Of a stretch of DNA of 64,000 nt, positions 50,541 through 62,934 are shown in pieces. The notes under the pieces are model-generated. The model had not been told where the DNA came from. It saw only the letters and a list, made by a program, of their open reading frames with translations, and searched no databases. The stretch spans positions 144,800 to 208,799 of the forward strand of contig RQTK01000181.1 of the NCBI GenBank assembly GCA_003991915.1. The letters run 5' to 3'. Position numbers and translations under genes: made by a program. Numbering within the stretch: the first letter of the stretch is position 1; every line of letters begins with the position of its first letter. This DNA is from Elysia chlorotica. Its lineage: Eukaryota > Mollusca > Gastropoda > Plakobranchidae.

Positions 50541-52300
50541 CTTTGATGCCTCTGATCTCTCTTTACTCAAAGCTGTTTTCTTGAGGAGACCTATAGTTTT
50601 TTTTTATGAAGAAAAAATAAAGGAGAACAAAAGTAAATTGTGATCATTTTCTGTAAAACTTGCAAGCTACTTTTTAACTTAAGAAATAAATTAAATTTTG
50701 GTCTTCTCATCTTCATCATATGTCCAAACTTTTTAACTCTTTTTTTTATTATTATAAAAGTTTGTTTTCATCCCAAGAGAATGGTAACAATTAGTGGTTT
50801 TGTTTTCAATTTTGTTTATGAGTTTTTTTTTAGATACTTCATTGATCTAGATCTAGGTCTTTGGCTCAAAATTGAACAAATAGAAAGTTGATCTGCATGT
50901 ATACAGTACTTGTTAAATCTTTAATCTAAATCTAAATCTGCGTGGCTGCCAATGTTATCTATTTTAAAAAAATGTAAGTCCTAAAATCTTAATAACGTTT
51001 TTTTAAAGAATAAAACAGGCCAACAGATCACAAAGATCATGATAGGTATTGTAGACTGTCTGATGCAGATCCTGAAGTTCACTGGGGTAGATGTAAATCG
51101 CAGTGTCTCTTAAAACTTGCTCTACTGAGACAAAAACATAATCAAAAGTGAAAAAGGTGAATTGATAATGTATTTGGATGCTACATTTCTATGATGAATC
51201 GACTCTCCGTTGTTGCAACAAAAGTTAATTCATGTTTCTGAAACCAAAGCAAGATCTGGCCTTGATCAGGATCTAGCCGTAGAACATATCGTCCTGTGTC
51301 TAGATAACATCTAGATTCTAGATCTAGATCTAGATTTAACCCCAACGCGGCAGTAAAGCTAAAAGCAAAAAGCCTGACGCGCTAACTGCGGATACAGAAA
51401 AAAATACTCAAAATCGGTGTATGACTATGAGTTGGGATATTTGTTTAAACGTTATATCTAGCTATAGATAATGAAATATGGGTTTGCCTCAAAATCTTAC
51501 CGTAACGAACAAGAAAGAAGTGTTAGGAAAAAGAGTCATTCGTGTGTGACAAAACTTTGACGGGTGAAGACACACGGACACGGAAATGATTATGTCTTTA
51601 TTATTGTTTTGTTTTCTATGGTGATTGAGAGTAACTTCCCATAAATTTTATTGTCTGGTTGAGTTATTGGGGTTTTATTTTTTAATGTTAAAAAAGAATT
51701 GGATAATTAGATACATATTCCAAAGAAAAGCTGTATCAAGTATACAAATTTATCATAAAAAGTAGCATTAACTATATCTTTTATTATAACAACTACTTTT
51801 GATGAACGATTTCCTAACTTAAAAAAAAAAAATGTAACAGCATTTGCGGGTATTGTTTATTTACCTGTCATACATATTGAAAATGAAAGTAGATTCTACT
51901 TTTTTAATCTCTTTCTCAGATTATTATATCTATTATCTGAAATCTAACTCAAACTCAATTGAATCTACATGTAGATCTATTAAAAATGTTTGACCGATTA
52001 TAGATATAGATCTAGATCTATAATTTCAAAGCTTACATGAAAGTTAAAACCTCTTGATTCATGACCTATGAGAAGATGTCTAATCTAGATTCCATATCGA
52101 TCTAAGACCATCTCTAGAACCTAGATTCTAGATCTAATCTAGATCTAGATAGAGCCAACAGTAACTAGAAAATCTATATCTAGATCTAGATTAATTTTAA
52201 AAAGCATAGAGATCTTTAATCTAGGCCCAATGTTTTCAAATGTTCGAATAACTTTGGTACTGTAAATTAAGACACTTTTGAGTTTCAAATACTTTTAAAG
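50541..52300. promoter_or_regulatory. Divergent spacer upstream of APEX2 and the secreted-protein gene
   Basis: 1.76 kb between two divergent start codons. TAGATCTA-rich clusters lie at 50841-50858, 51295-51340 and 51970-52200, the last ending about 100 bp before the APEX2 ATG. No TATA box is clear. Promoter role is inferred from position. Confidence 0.5.
51970..52200. repeat. TAGATCTA-rich cluster before APEX2
   Basis: Dense overlapping AGATCTAGATCT / TCTAGATTCTAGATC words at irregular spacing. Confidence 0.75.
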
Positions 52301-55300
52301 ATGAAGATACTTACATGGAATATCAATGGCATTCGAGCTGTGACTGGCAAGACAGGGGTCAAGAAAATGCTAGATTCATTAGATGCTCATGTTGTTTGTC
52401 TGCAGGAAACAAAAGTGACTCGTAAGTTTTACTTTTTGGATTTTTCGGCTCTTAAATCCACAAAAATAACCATGTATCCTGATCTCTGAATAATTTTACA
52501 GAAATTGGTGCTAGATGGCAATTGAACCACGGACCTCCTGGCCAGAGTATTTACTGACTTTGCCATCTGGCCTCCCTTTTTACATTATACATATTATGTA
52601 GATCTATAAATCTGAACTTGTGTGATTGTGTGATTGATAAGAGTTATTTAGTTGGAAGTAAAACATTTATTTATAAATTTATAAGGATGTACGTAATGCC
52701 TAGATCTAGATACTATTCAAAAAAAAAGCTCAACTGTTATCATAAACATATTCATTAAATATTAAAATACCTTTCATTTTGTTTGAAGTAAAGGTGTTAA
52801 TGATAAACTGTTTGAGTTTGTTTTTGTTTTTGTTTTTCTGCTAGAGTTAAAGAAGGATGCATACAGGTTGTTCCAGCAAATTTCATGTTGGAAAAAGTGA
52901 TATTCAATGATTCATGCCATTCTACAACCATATTATTACATAATGTTTGGCAAATAAGCAATTTTTTGTTCTTTAGATAATTATATTGACAAAAGCTAGC
53001 TCGTTAAATTTTTTTAATTTAATATATTCCTAAGCATCCACAAATTTAAATGCCCTTCCTCTCTGCAGGAGACATGCTTGACGAGCCCACAGCAATTGTA
53101 GATGGTTATGAGTCATACTTCAGTTTTTCACGCAAGAGGACGGGTTACTCTGGTAAACAACTCTTTATAATTTTTTTTTAAATTCTTTTCATAGTGCGTG
53201 AAATCCTAAAAATTATTTTTGACTGTAGACCACTTTTGAAAGCAGACATGTAATGTTTATTGTATGAATAACAAGACTTATTTATAAGTTAATGTAACAG
53301 CTTAAAGTCTTGGGCTTGGGCTTGGAAAGTGCAGAGATGTAAAAAAAAAAAAAAATATATAAATAAAGGATTCTATATTGAAAGATAGAGCATCTGATAA
53401 TTCACAGTATCACTATATCAGCCAAATAATAGAACTATTTGTTTTAGTAAAGCTGATATAAAATTTTTACTGTTTTAATTTAATTAAGTTAAAAGCTGAG
53501 GACATTTTTTAAGATACCTGTAACACCTTGCTTAAGCTAAGAAATGTTTTGTTTCACTCATGTGACAACTCAACAAACATCTTTATTTAGGGACAGCCAA
53601 CTACTGCTCAAGATTGTGCACTCCAGTGCGTGCAGAAGAAGGCTTGACTGGTCGGCTACAAGTGGATGAAGAAACCAGTGTTGGTTGCTTTGGAAATACA
53701 AATGCCTACTCAGAGAAGGATCTGGAAGCATTGGATGCTGAGGGACGCTGCGTGATTACACAGCACAGGCTAAGGTTTGACTTTTTAATGTCTAATAGAT
53801 ATTCAATTGTGTTTTTGTAATCAAGTGTATTAAAAACTCTCCAAATGATTTAAACTTTCAGATTGCATAGTTTGCTTTGTATAATTTTCTTTTTTCGTCC
53901 ATTTCTATTGGGTTATGTTTATTTTTTTTAAGCCATTTTGTAATTTATAATTTATGTTTGGAGTTACAGATAAGCCTCTAACTTTGTCGCTTGTACCTAA
54001 TTACCACAAGAAAAAAGAAAATTATGATTCCTAACACATAAGTGTAGGTTGTGTGTTTTCATTGTAATTTCAAAATCACTGTTTTGTTGTTTTTAGACTG
54101 AAGGACGGTGTGGAGAAGGAAGTGGCTATCATCAATGTTTATGTTCCGCGGGCTGGAGACAGGCCTGATAGACTTGAGTACAAACTGAGGTTTCTCACTT
54201 TACTGCAAAACCGCGCTCAGGCGTTGTTACGAGAGCACATGTGAGTAGCTGAATACAGTTGAACTTTGCATTAACTTTAGCCAATAACTTTTTGTGTATA
54301 TCACAGTTTGAAAGGAAAAGACTACTGTTTATTTTATTTAATAGTATATATAGTTATATTAATACATGTATCAATATCAATTGGTCTTTTTAATAAGGAT
54401 ATATGTAGAATGGCTAGATCACAACTCTTAAAACACTACATACAATAAAAATTAAAGAGTCATTATCTATGATAAAAAAAAAGTCACCAATTTAGACAGC
54501 CGAAGAACGCAAATAAAACAATATCTTTCGCCTTGAAATATTTTCAATGGTGGAAATGCATCAAGCAAGTAAGCAGCATCATCATACCATTCAGGGTTGG
54601 CCTGAATCATGGAAAACACCTGTTTAGAGTAGGTACTGAAAAGTCAATAAAAAAATTAATTCAGTTGTAACCAGGAATATCATGCAAACCTTCCTACACT
54701 GATCCTTTTGTCCTTTTTGTCCTATGTCACTTGTGTTTGTGTTGAAAATTGCTGTCAATTTCAGTATCTTTACTTTTATCCATTTTTCTTTTTCTAAATT
54801 AAAAAAAAAAATATCATGATTATAGCAATATCTGTAATCAAGATTTTTATCTTAATTTCTTATTAGATTGTATTTTCATTCTGTGAGTGTGTGTGTGTTT
54901 GGGGGGGGGGGGGGGGGGGGGGGGCGACGCTACCAACTTGAGTGAGGTGATACGCAAATTACCCATGACTAAAAATTCAATACTCCATTACTTTCTCTTA
55001 TCAGCTGGCTTGATTAAAGAGGTAGTTAGGGTTGTCTTTCCTCGATGTGTAACTTTTCAGAGAACTTTTTGCACAGCCTCCCACTGCTTTTCACTCCCTC
55101 TACTTTTCTGTTAATTGATATATTGTATTTTTCTACTCCATCCCCTAAATTTATGTGCTCTCTTTCCTTGATATTTCTATCTTCTTTTTAATATATATTG
55201 TTTCAGACATGTTATCATACTGGGGGATCTGAACCTCACACATACCGCCAAAGACAACTGTGATCCAAAATCAGATGTGAGTTTTACTTCTTTTCAGATT

Positions 55301-57165
55301 TGTTCCTTCCACCCACTTTCGTTTTTATAAACTATGTAGTAGAAAACAATTAATGAACTCATTGAAAAAAAGGTGTTCCTCCAAAAAATAATGGATTTCA
55401 ATATAAATCCATTTTTTTGTTTTTCTTTTCCTTTTTGTGTGTTGTTTTTTTTTTTGCAAAACTGATTTTGATAGCCATTAAGAATTAAAATACTTAAACA
55501 GTAATTTGAAATTGCGACGGTAATCACTAAAATGTTTGATATTTGGACTTAAAATTGAGTGGGCAGAGCCCCACCCCCACCCTTTTTTTTGTTTCTTGGC
55601 AAATATCTAGAGATAGACATTTATGTAGCGGTAGGGAGTTTTTTATTCTGTTGTGTATGAAATGTAATATATTTTTTGGAAATTCCATGCTGTATGTTTC
55701 TAAGATTTGACTTTGAGGTGTATAATAGAGGCACAAGTCAAATTTTAGCAAAGTGGACACTATTTATCTCTTTCTCTTTGAATTTTTCTGATCTTAGGCA
55801 GATTTTCTGCGTCGATCGAGCAGGGTGTGGATCAACAACTTGTTGCGTCCCTGTGAGCGTGACCCCAATATCGCATCATCTCACCCTGATCTGGATGCAG
55901 TGGCTCTGTCTGAGAAAGAAGAAGACAAGCCAAGTGATGACGAAATGGATAGAAGTCTGGATGAATCCCGGTTTTGTCGTGCACGGGGGAAAAATGATAT
56001 CACAAAGAAAGGTGCAAAGAGGAACGGTGAGAGCAGACAGACTGATGAGACTTTGCTGTTCAGTGATGCATATCGTTACCTTCATCCAGAGGAGAGCACC
56101 GGCTACACCAACTGGGACACATCGACAGACGCTCGGAAATCTAATTATGGCCGAAGACTTGATTACATTTTGGTTGACACTGGGCTGGCTGGTCATGTGA
56201 TCGATTGCCGCATCTTGACGGAAGTGGAGGGCTCCGACCACTGTCCCGTTGTGGTCACGCTCGATTGCCAGCCCCTCCCCTGTACAGCGACCTCCCCTCC
56301 CCAACTCTGTTCCAAGCTCATGCCCGAGTTCCGAGGCCAGCAGCAAAAACTTTCCTCGTTCTTTACAAAGACGGCAGTGAGTAAGAAATCAAACACAGAT
56401 TTATCTTCTTCTGGTCGAAACTCATCATCTTTACATCAGGAGGAGAAGGCAGTTACAATTATTGCTGATGTTGCACAACTGAAAAAGAAGTCGGCCAGCG
56501 TTCCTATCAGTGTCACCGGCATCTCAAGTCCAGGAAAATCCAGTTTCAAGCGAGACAAGTCATCAGTCGTCCAAGGAGGTGCAAATTCTGGTGCCCCACC
56601 TTCTAAAAAAACTAAGCTTACAGGCAACAAGCAAGCCAGCCTCATGTCTTTCTTTGCACCCAAAACGGCTAGTTCTACCAACAGAGACTGTGAGCCACTG
56701 ATTAGCTCAAGGTCTAGTGACGCTTCCAATGAGGTTATCCCTCAGGAAGATTGTGAAGTACTAGTATGTCTTGATGACCAGGATCCTGTTACTACCAACT
56801 GTAACATTCCCAATCCCTCATCAAACTGTGATGAAATAGAAAAAGCTTCCCTTTCTCAAGGTGATACTGATAAACAAATAGAAGACAATGCGAATTCTAC
56901 TAGGTTACCCCTCGTCTCCTCTCAGGAAGGCAAAAAAAATTCAAGTTCATCCCAGTCGTGGAAGTCCCTCCTGTGTGGACCTGCCCCTCCACCCCTCTGT
57001 CCTGGTCACAAGGAGCCCTGTGTGCTCAAGACTGTGCGAAAAAACGGGCCCAACAAAAACAAACAGTTCTACAGCTGCCCACGACCAGACGGACCTCCAG
57101 GAAATACTCAGTTTCGCTGCAACTTCTTTCAGTGGCTGCATGATTGGCACAAGAAAAAAACCTGA
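52301..57165 (+). CDS. APEX2: AP endonuclease 2 (class II apurinic/apyrimidinic endonuclease and 3'-5' exonuclease)
   Basis: Six exons: 52301-52421, 53069-53152, 53591-53774, 54097-54240, 55207-55276 and 55798-57165. The total is 1971 nt, or 656 residues. Seen: the exonuclease III fold signature KILTWNINGIR at residues 2-12, LQETK with Glu36, VGCFGNTNAYSEKDLEALD, and IILGDLNLTH with Asp185 and Asn187. Further on are YGRRLDYIL and the catalytic GSDHCPV (Asp348-His349). The C-terminal half has two PCNA-interacting boxes and a GRF zinc finger. Family knowledge: APE2 removes 3' blocks and mismatches at oxidative lesions. It acts in base and single-strand-break repair with PCNA and activates ATR-Chk1 through its GRF finger binding single-stranded DNA. 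Human APE2 has 518 residues; the extra length here lies mostly in the last exon, in the low-complexity region between nuclease and GRF. The start is the only ATG giving the conserved N-terminus. Confidence 0.96.
52510..52580 (-). mobile_element. SINE head fragment
   Basis: TTGAACCACGGACCTCCTGG matches the reverse-orientation SINE head at 2268-2287. Only the head is present, in APEX2 intron 1. Confidence 0.5.
54901..54924. repeat. Poly-G tract
   Basis: 24-base G run in APEX2 intron 4. Confidence 0.95.
56341..56364 (+). other. APEX2: APEX2 PIP box 1
   Basis: Residues 383-390 read QQKLSSFF, a canonical PCNA-interacting peptide (Q-x-x-L-x-x-F-F), just after the nuclease domain. Confidence 0.75.
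56632..56655 (+). other. APEX2: APEX2 PIP box 2
   Basis: Residues 480-487 read QASLMSFF, a second canonical PIP box, followed by APK. It is preceded by a basic SKKTKLTGNK stretch that could aid nuclear import. By position it is the better counterpart of the single known vertebrate box. Confidence 0.75.
56974..57150 (+). other. APEX2: APEX2 GRF zinc finger
   Basis: Residues about 594-652. Candidate zinc ligands are Cys602, His605, Cys628 and Cys642 in LCPGHKEPC, FYSCPRPDGPP and RCNFFQW. The domain binds single-stranded DNA in APE2. Confidence 0.9.
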
Positions 57166-57880
57166 TAGAATTTGTTTTGGCAGTTCTCAATAAAAAAAGT
57201 CTTACGTCACTATTAATGACAAAGATTAACCCTACAAGCTTCAGAGATGAAGTTGTTTCAAAAAGGTCTAAATCTACTGAGTGTGCAGACGATGCTCATT
57301 GTTCTATAGTCAGTTTTAATGAGACCGAGTCCTTTCACTATAAACATGACAAAATTGTTATTGACTCAATAGCCTATCTATTCATTCGTCTTCATTTTGA
57401 GGGTTAACTTAAAGTCTCTTTATCTTTAATCATAGATAGAGCTAGGACAGCCAAGGAGACAAAATGTACATGTATTTCATTCTCATTGAAAAATCCATTT
57501 GTCAAGGTCCAACAAAGGCAGTCTTAAATATCTTTGTATCAAACTTGTTCCTGCTTTATGCTGATTAGCTCTGGAAAGTGAGCTTAAAAGTTAAACTGTA
57601 CCTGATCCAACATATACAGGTTTAAGGAATATAGGCAAATAATTGTTGAATTTCATTTTTGTTAATGTTACATCATTTGATTAATACTCCAATCAGTTTT
57701 TTATATTCTTTTGGTAATCTTTATTGATTTCTGTGATTTACATTATACAAAAAAAACACAGTTGTGAAAACATAAGTTTTTATTGCAAATTTTTTCTGTT
57801 TGCTCCTTTCCCGAAAAATGTATGTACCTGTATACCTTTTTTAATTTTTGTTAATAAATAAATATATGGCTATAGATAAA
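57166..57880 (+). other. APEX2: APEX2 3' untranslated region
   Basis: AT-rich sequence after the stop. AATAAA occurs at 57189-57194 and again at 57853-57858. Nothing else is seen. Confidence 0.55.
57853..57858 (+). terminator. APEX2: Candidate APEX2 polyadenylation signal
   Basis: AATAAA about 690 bases after the stop. The AATAAA at 57189 is an alternative proximal signal only 24 bases after the stop. Confidence 0.45.
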
Positions 57881-58949
57881 AAGACTTTTTGTTGTCTGCA
57901 ACATATACAGTTACACTGTATCTTTGAATTCTTTTTCTAACATACTGCACCAAGACGCTATATATTTTTAACATTAGATATTCAGATTAAGCACTCTATT
58001 CTAGTTAAATGTTTTGTTTTAATAGAAATGGTTGATATATTTAGAAAAATAACGACAGAGACTAAAAAATCTAGTCTTCCTTCTTTTAAAGTTAGTAAGG
58101 TCTTTTAGATTTAATGAGGAAAATAAATAATTGTGATGTGCAAATATTATGACAATCAATTTTTAAGTGATCATGCGAGGACAAGATATGGGTCTCAAAA
58201 TATCTGAGATCTGTTGTGTTCAAGCCCTTAATTCTTTAAACTCTATACAGTAACAGCTAATTTATGATCTGGGTTATTTCATTTAGAATTTGGAGGAAAT
58301 TATGACATGTAATCTTACACTCACTCCAGATAAATTTAATTTTTTTTTAATTACGCATACAAGAATTGTTCATTATTTGAACCAAAAAATTGACATTATT
58401 GCTGTTATATGTTGTGCTAAAAGACCACAGAAAATGAGATGTTTTATTTTTCAGTCATGGTAATTTTGGTATCAATTTTATTACTTTAGATTTACAAAGT
58501 CACAAGTTGCTCATTTAATTATATTAAAAGTTACATGGCATACAAGTAGAGGAAAGAAACATAATCAATCTTTTTGATTTTGAGCTTTTTTTTACCCGTT
58601 GTAATTAAAACAATGAATTTTTTTTCTGGGTTGTACTGTAAACAATGTGGCCTACATGGCTTTAAAATACACTGTCCATAGACTATAGATCTAGTCAGAC
58701 ATTTTATTTAAAAAAACAGCTCACACTTTATTACTTTGTTGAAATCAAGACAGTTGATCGATCTCCAGAAAGATTTTTTTAAACTAATGTTTAAAGATGA
58801 AAGATCACCCTAATTATTTAGACCCACATATGCACAAACTTCCCCATTAAACCTCTTATTTTATTTTATGGACATTCAGAATTACTAAAATCAACTTATA
58901 TGTATTTATTGAAAGCAAAATATTATGTAACATATCGTCACTGGGCATA

Positions 58950-59215
58950 GTGATGGCTTAATCCAGAAATGTGCCATTTTGACATTAACGGGTTTAACCC
59001 AGCTATGAGTTTCTTCAATTTTGGTACACATATCTATCTTATGGTGAAGATAAGAATTTAATTATTCATTATTTGCTTCGATTAACTAAAGACGAACAAC
59101 ACAACATTTGCATCACTGACAGGGAATAAATCTTTTTTTTTTTTTTACTTTCTCAAACATGCACAAGATGAGATGTGCCATTCTGTTAGCTCAGTGATGG
59201 TTGACACTCTAATGT
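58950..59215. repeat. Interspersed repeat, related copy at 30455-30705
   Basis: Shares GAGATGTGCCATTCTGTTAG and CTCAGTGATG plus the upstream CACTGACAGGGAATAAATC-like region with the HCFC1 intron copy. It also carries a TGTGCCATTTTGACATTAA segment similar to 8070-8095 in the SLC26 intron. Confidence 0.6.
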
Positions 59216-59714
59216 TCCTAAGGTGTCCACTGAAACCAAACACTAATGTACATGATGATCAAATCAATATATATAACCTCAGGAGGAATGTATGTAAGTT
59301 AGCAAAGAGGTTCAACATTTACAGATGAAAAGGAATGCACAGTATAGAAGGCCTATAAACATCTTTATACAAAAAGCATGTACCGATTGGTAATGCTTAT
59401 TAATTACAATAATATAGAGGAGTAGTATAAATGAAGATCTAGTATAAAAACAACAAAATCAAACATCTAAACTCTGTTGTACAACATACAAGTTAAAAAA
59501 AAATATTAGTTTGCTGCAAGTGACACCTCATTTAACTATCATCTTACAGTCACACCTGGTCTAAAAGGGTTAGCTGTCATAGGTTTCAAATTGAAAATTT
59601 TGATATGTATTTTTATAGATTGATTTTCTGTTGTTCTTAGCATCTTAAAAGATGCATGCTACTTCAGGTTCTACTCTTCCAAAGGTCTACTTTAAATAAA
59701 TCCACATGTTAAAA

Positions 59715-59815
59715 AGATGAGTTCTTGACTTGAGTTCGTTTTAACGTCCAACATCAGCACTAATATAGGCTATATTGTGGACATGCCCCAAGACAGATGT
59801 CTGACAATTTTAAAG
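59715..59815 (-). mobile_element. SINE 3'-half fragment, reverse orientation
   Basis: TTAACGTCCAACATCAGCAC followed by TATAGGCTATATTGTGGACA is the reverse complement of the SINE tail seen at 48860-48930. Confidence 0.65.
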
Positions 59816-59965
59816 GATGAGCCTATGCGAAATGTAAACATACTTTTACAAAGAACTATTTTTTTGTTGCTTTCTCTTTTATTTGCTTTTGTATTTCCAA
59901 GCATCTTACAGCAAGACTTTTGCCATCTAGAGTAGAGGACATAGTGTGTGATACTTCTATATTTA

Positions 59966-60020
59966 TATGTGGTTCAGTTCAGTTGAGTTGGTTAAACGTC
60001 GAACATCATACAGGCGTTCA
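59966..60020 (-). mobile_element. SINE tail fragment, reverse orientation
   Basis: GTTGAGTTGGTTAAACGTCG followed by AACATCATACAGG resembles the reverse SINE end. Confidence 0.4.
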
Positions 60021-60969
60021 TTTATATGTGAACCATACAGCGTTTATTGCTAAGTCACAGAATATGTCAACACTTTCTCTGTTTTTAACACATTGTTTAA
60101 ATGAGTATAAAAGAGACATGTTTAAATGAGTATAAAAGAGACGTAAACAAACTTAGAATGAGACAAAGTTTGTGAAAGAGGTACAATGCACATAAAATTA
60201 CTAATGCATAGATGTGGCTGCCAAAGTCTGGTCTTCTGGAATAATCGCTGGAATTTTATGTAATTTTTTTCCATAAAACAAAAGAAACATTCAGACGAAG
60301 CTGCAGATTGTTAAAATAAAACTGTTGCCTACTTTACTATGTAGTGTTACCCATTTTTGAAAATAATCATAAATTCATAGTTAGGGATAATTGCTTGCTT
60401 ACCTACAAAAGTTGGAGGTAGAGGAATTAAACCAATATCAGTATTTTTATTTTATGTGTATTGTAACAATGTAAGGCGTTTCAAATAAAAAGTGCATTAA
60501 CTGCATTCAATTTTTTTTATTAATCATTCAAACCTTTTTTTTATATCTATAGCCCAAAGACATGTGAGGGATGTGATCTTCAAATAAAAATTGGAAGGGG
60601 CAGCTTGATCTTCAAATAAGGCAGACAGACGTCACAGAGACACACTTATCCATTTTTGTCTAAATTGAAAGGATTGCCCAAAATAAAAATAAAGCAAAAT
60701 ATTTAGTTTCTAGAAATAAACCTTGCATGTACTCAATTGGACTGTAATTTAAACGACACATAGATATTTGAGAATAATAGTACTCTTTAATAATACACAA
60801 TGTGACACTAGCCAATAAGTTTGGAGTTAAGAGCTTACAGCCATCTATCAAAAGGAAACTCAGAAGTACTAAATCTGAGCCCTATAATGTCAGTAGGTTA
60901 GTGAAAGTCGTCTTTAGATACATTCTGCCAGGCGAAGGACTTAGGTTTGATTTGCAGAGAGGCCACAGG

Positions 60970-61212
60970 AAGTGAGTTGGTTTCTTAACGTCCAAGGCAA
61001 TATCCTGGACGGGTTGCAAGGTCAACTTCATAACAATTTTACACAGAGATACCAGAACTCCAGTCTTATCCTGTCAAATTATACTGACAACGATCTAAAC
61101 ATTAAGGAAAAAAAACACATATAAACTTTGTCCAACTGTGAGAAGTGAACTGGGGACCTTCCGGTTGGGAGACCTACGCTCTACCACTTGAACAAGTTTT
61201 CACCCCAATCAT
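60970..61212 (-). mobile_element. tRNA-derived SINE, reverse orientation
   Basis: Read on the minus strand, it starts with CAAGTGGTAGAGCGTAGGTC and CCCAGTTCAC (A and B boxes). It ends in TTAAGAAACCAACTCAC. The head resembles a tRNA more closely than the other copies do, but the arms do not pair fully. Confidence 0.6.
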
Positions 61213-61429
61213 GATGATGATCTGCTATATCAAATAACTAATCGGCAAGTACATGTACCTCTAACTTATGAAGATAGGTTTCATGACATTTACTCAATTT
61301 GAAGCATATAAATAAAGGAAATGTGTTCATTATACAGTATACACAACTTTATGGAGAGAAGAAAATAATATTTTGGAAAATTTGTATTTGGAATGTATAT
61401 TTTTAAAATATAAGTCAAAATGTATATAA

Positions 61430-61640
61430 AAACATTTTAAATAGGAATGTTTACATTAAAACTATAAAATTGGGATGTACATTCTATACATTTGAAATCA
61501 TTCATAAAATATATTTTAAACAATTAAAATTGGAATGTTTCCATCATATAAACTATGAAAACAGAGTAAACATTTTAAACCATATTGTATATTTAAAACA
61601 ACTTAAATTGGAATGTTTACATATCAACAAACCTGTAAAA
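61430..61640. repeat. Local diverged repeat
   Basis: AATTGGAATGTTTACAT-like words with a preceding TTTTAAAC-like context recur four times at uneven spacing. Probably an old decayed tandem repeat. Confidence 0.5.
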
Positions 61641-62439
61641 AAAATTATAGATATTAAAAAAATGTTAATTGGGTAGGTCTTTAAAGTATCTATGATACAA
61701 ATAATCTGTTACATTTTCAATTTGTAAATATAAATCTACATTCAAAGTACACACTTTCATATAAAGATCAAGTTTGCTTTTTGAGCAACACCATCTGTTA
61801 TTGCGCTGTTTAGTATGGATAAACGTGATGCAAGCAGAAATGTGACTTTGTTATATTTCTTTCCTTTCAGTTATGTAAAAATGTTATAATTTATCAAAAC
61901 CACCTATTCATAATAATATTATGTTGCAACATAATTTTATGATGGGAAAAAATTTTGGAAATTAAATTTTAGAAAAAGTGGGGTCTTTGTGGGAAACTGT
62001 TGAGGCACTCCATCAGGCACTTTTGTACAGAGAAATATATTGTTTATGCACCCATTCAATTAACTTGCTATTGTTTTCTTTGCTACATCTCTAACTTTAA
62101 TTTAAAGTTGGCAGTCATAGAAAAGGCAGAGATAAGAATCTTAAATACATGTAACTACAGGAATTTAAAAAAATGAAAAAATGTCTTCTTTTATTTTTTT
62201 AGCAGAAAAATAATACATGTCATTATCATATGTTTAATTAATTATCTTTGACATGTTATTCTGCTTAAATAAAAAGCTACTGTCGTGGAAGAATATCAAA
62301 AAATGAATTCATTATTGTCTTCTGAACAAATGAAAAAAAAAATTCTTTTTTAACTGCATGCAAAAAAGAATAATCAAAATACAATTTGATTCCCTGATCA
62401 GAACTGAAATATATACACGTATAAGAAAAATGTGCCCAA

Positions 62440-62445
62440 TTTATT
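62440..62445 (-). terminator. Candidate polyadenylation signal of the last minus-strand gene
   Basis: AATAAA on the minus strand, about 700 bases after the stop codon at 63146. Confidence 0.35.
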
Positions 62446-62934
62446 TATTTTTTTCAAATCACCTTGTTCTTTTCATTTATTGTCCAAACAGGTTTTCCTC
62501 CTAAATACATGTAGGCCCACCACTACTAGTCACATCTGCTAAATGCAATGATGTGGAAAAACAGGATCACTACAAGTATGAGTAGCCTACAATGAGGCAA
62601 AAAAAGGTAGTCTAAACTAATTTGAAAAATTGAACCATGTTAACTTTCTCGGTTCATAGGCTAATGTGAATTGTTTGATTGATTTCCTGAGCAATGAATG
62701 AAAGATGTGAAAAAACAGAAAATGAACGTCTGACACGGAAGGCTTCATGTTGCGGTGGATGCACAGAGCCTTGCAGGATTTGTAGGTACTGGTAGGTAGT
62801 ATTGAAGAATGATTTTTGGAGTCTGTTTTTTCTTTTAATTTTTTCACGACACATCTGAACAGTAATGGCTATATTGTGCCAACGATGTCTTAATTTTTCC
62901 CATCACGCCACACAGATGTTGTGCACATTGAAAA

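Noticed and set aside
55876..56346. Minus-strand 156-residue frame in APEX2
   Set aside because: Antisense to the exon that encodes the conserved GSDHCPV nuclease motif.
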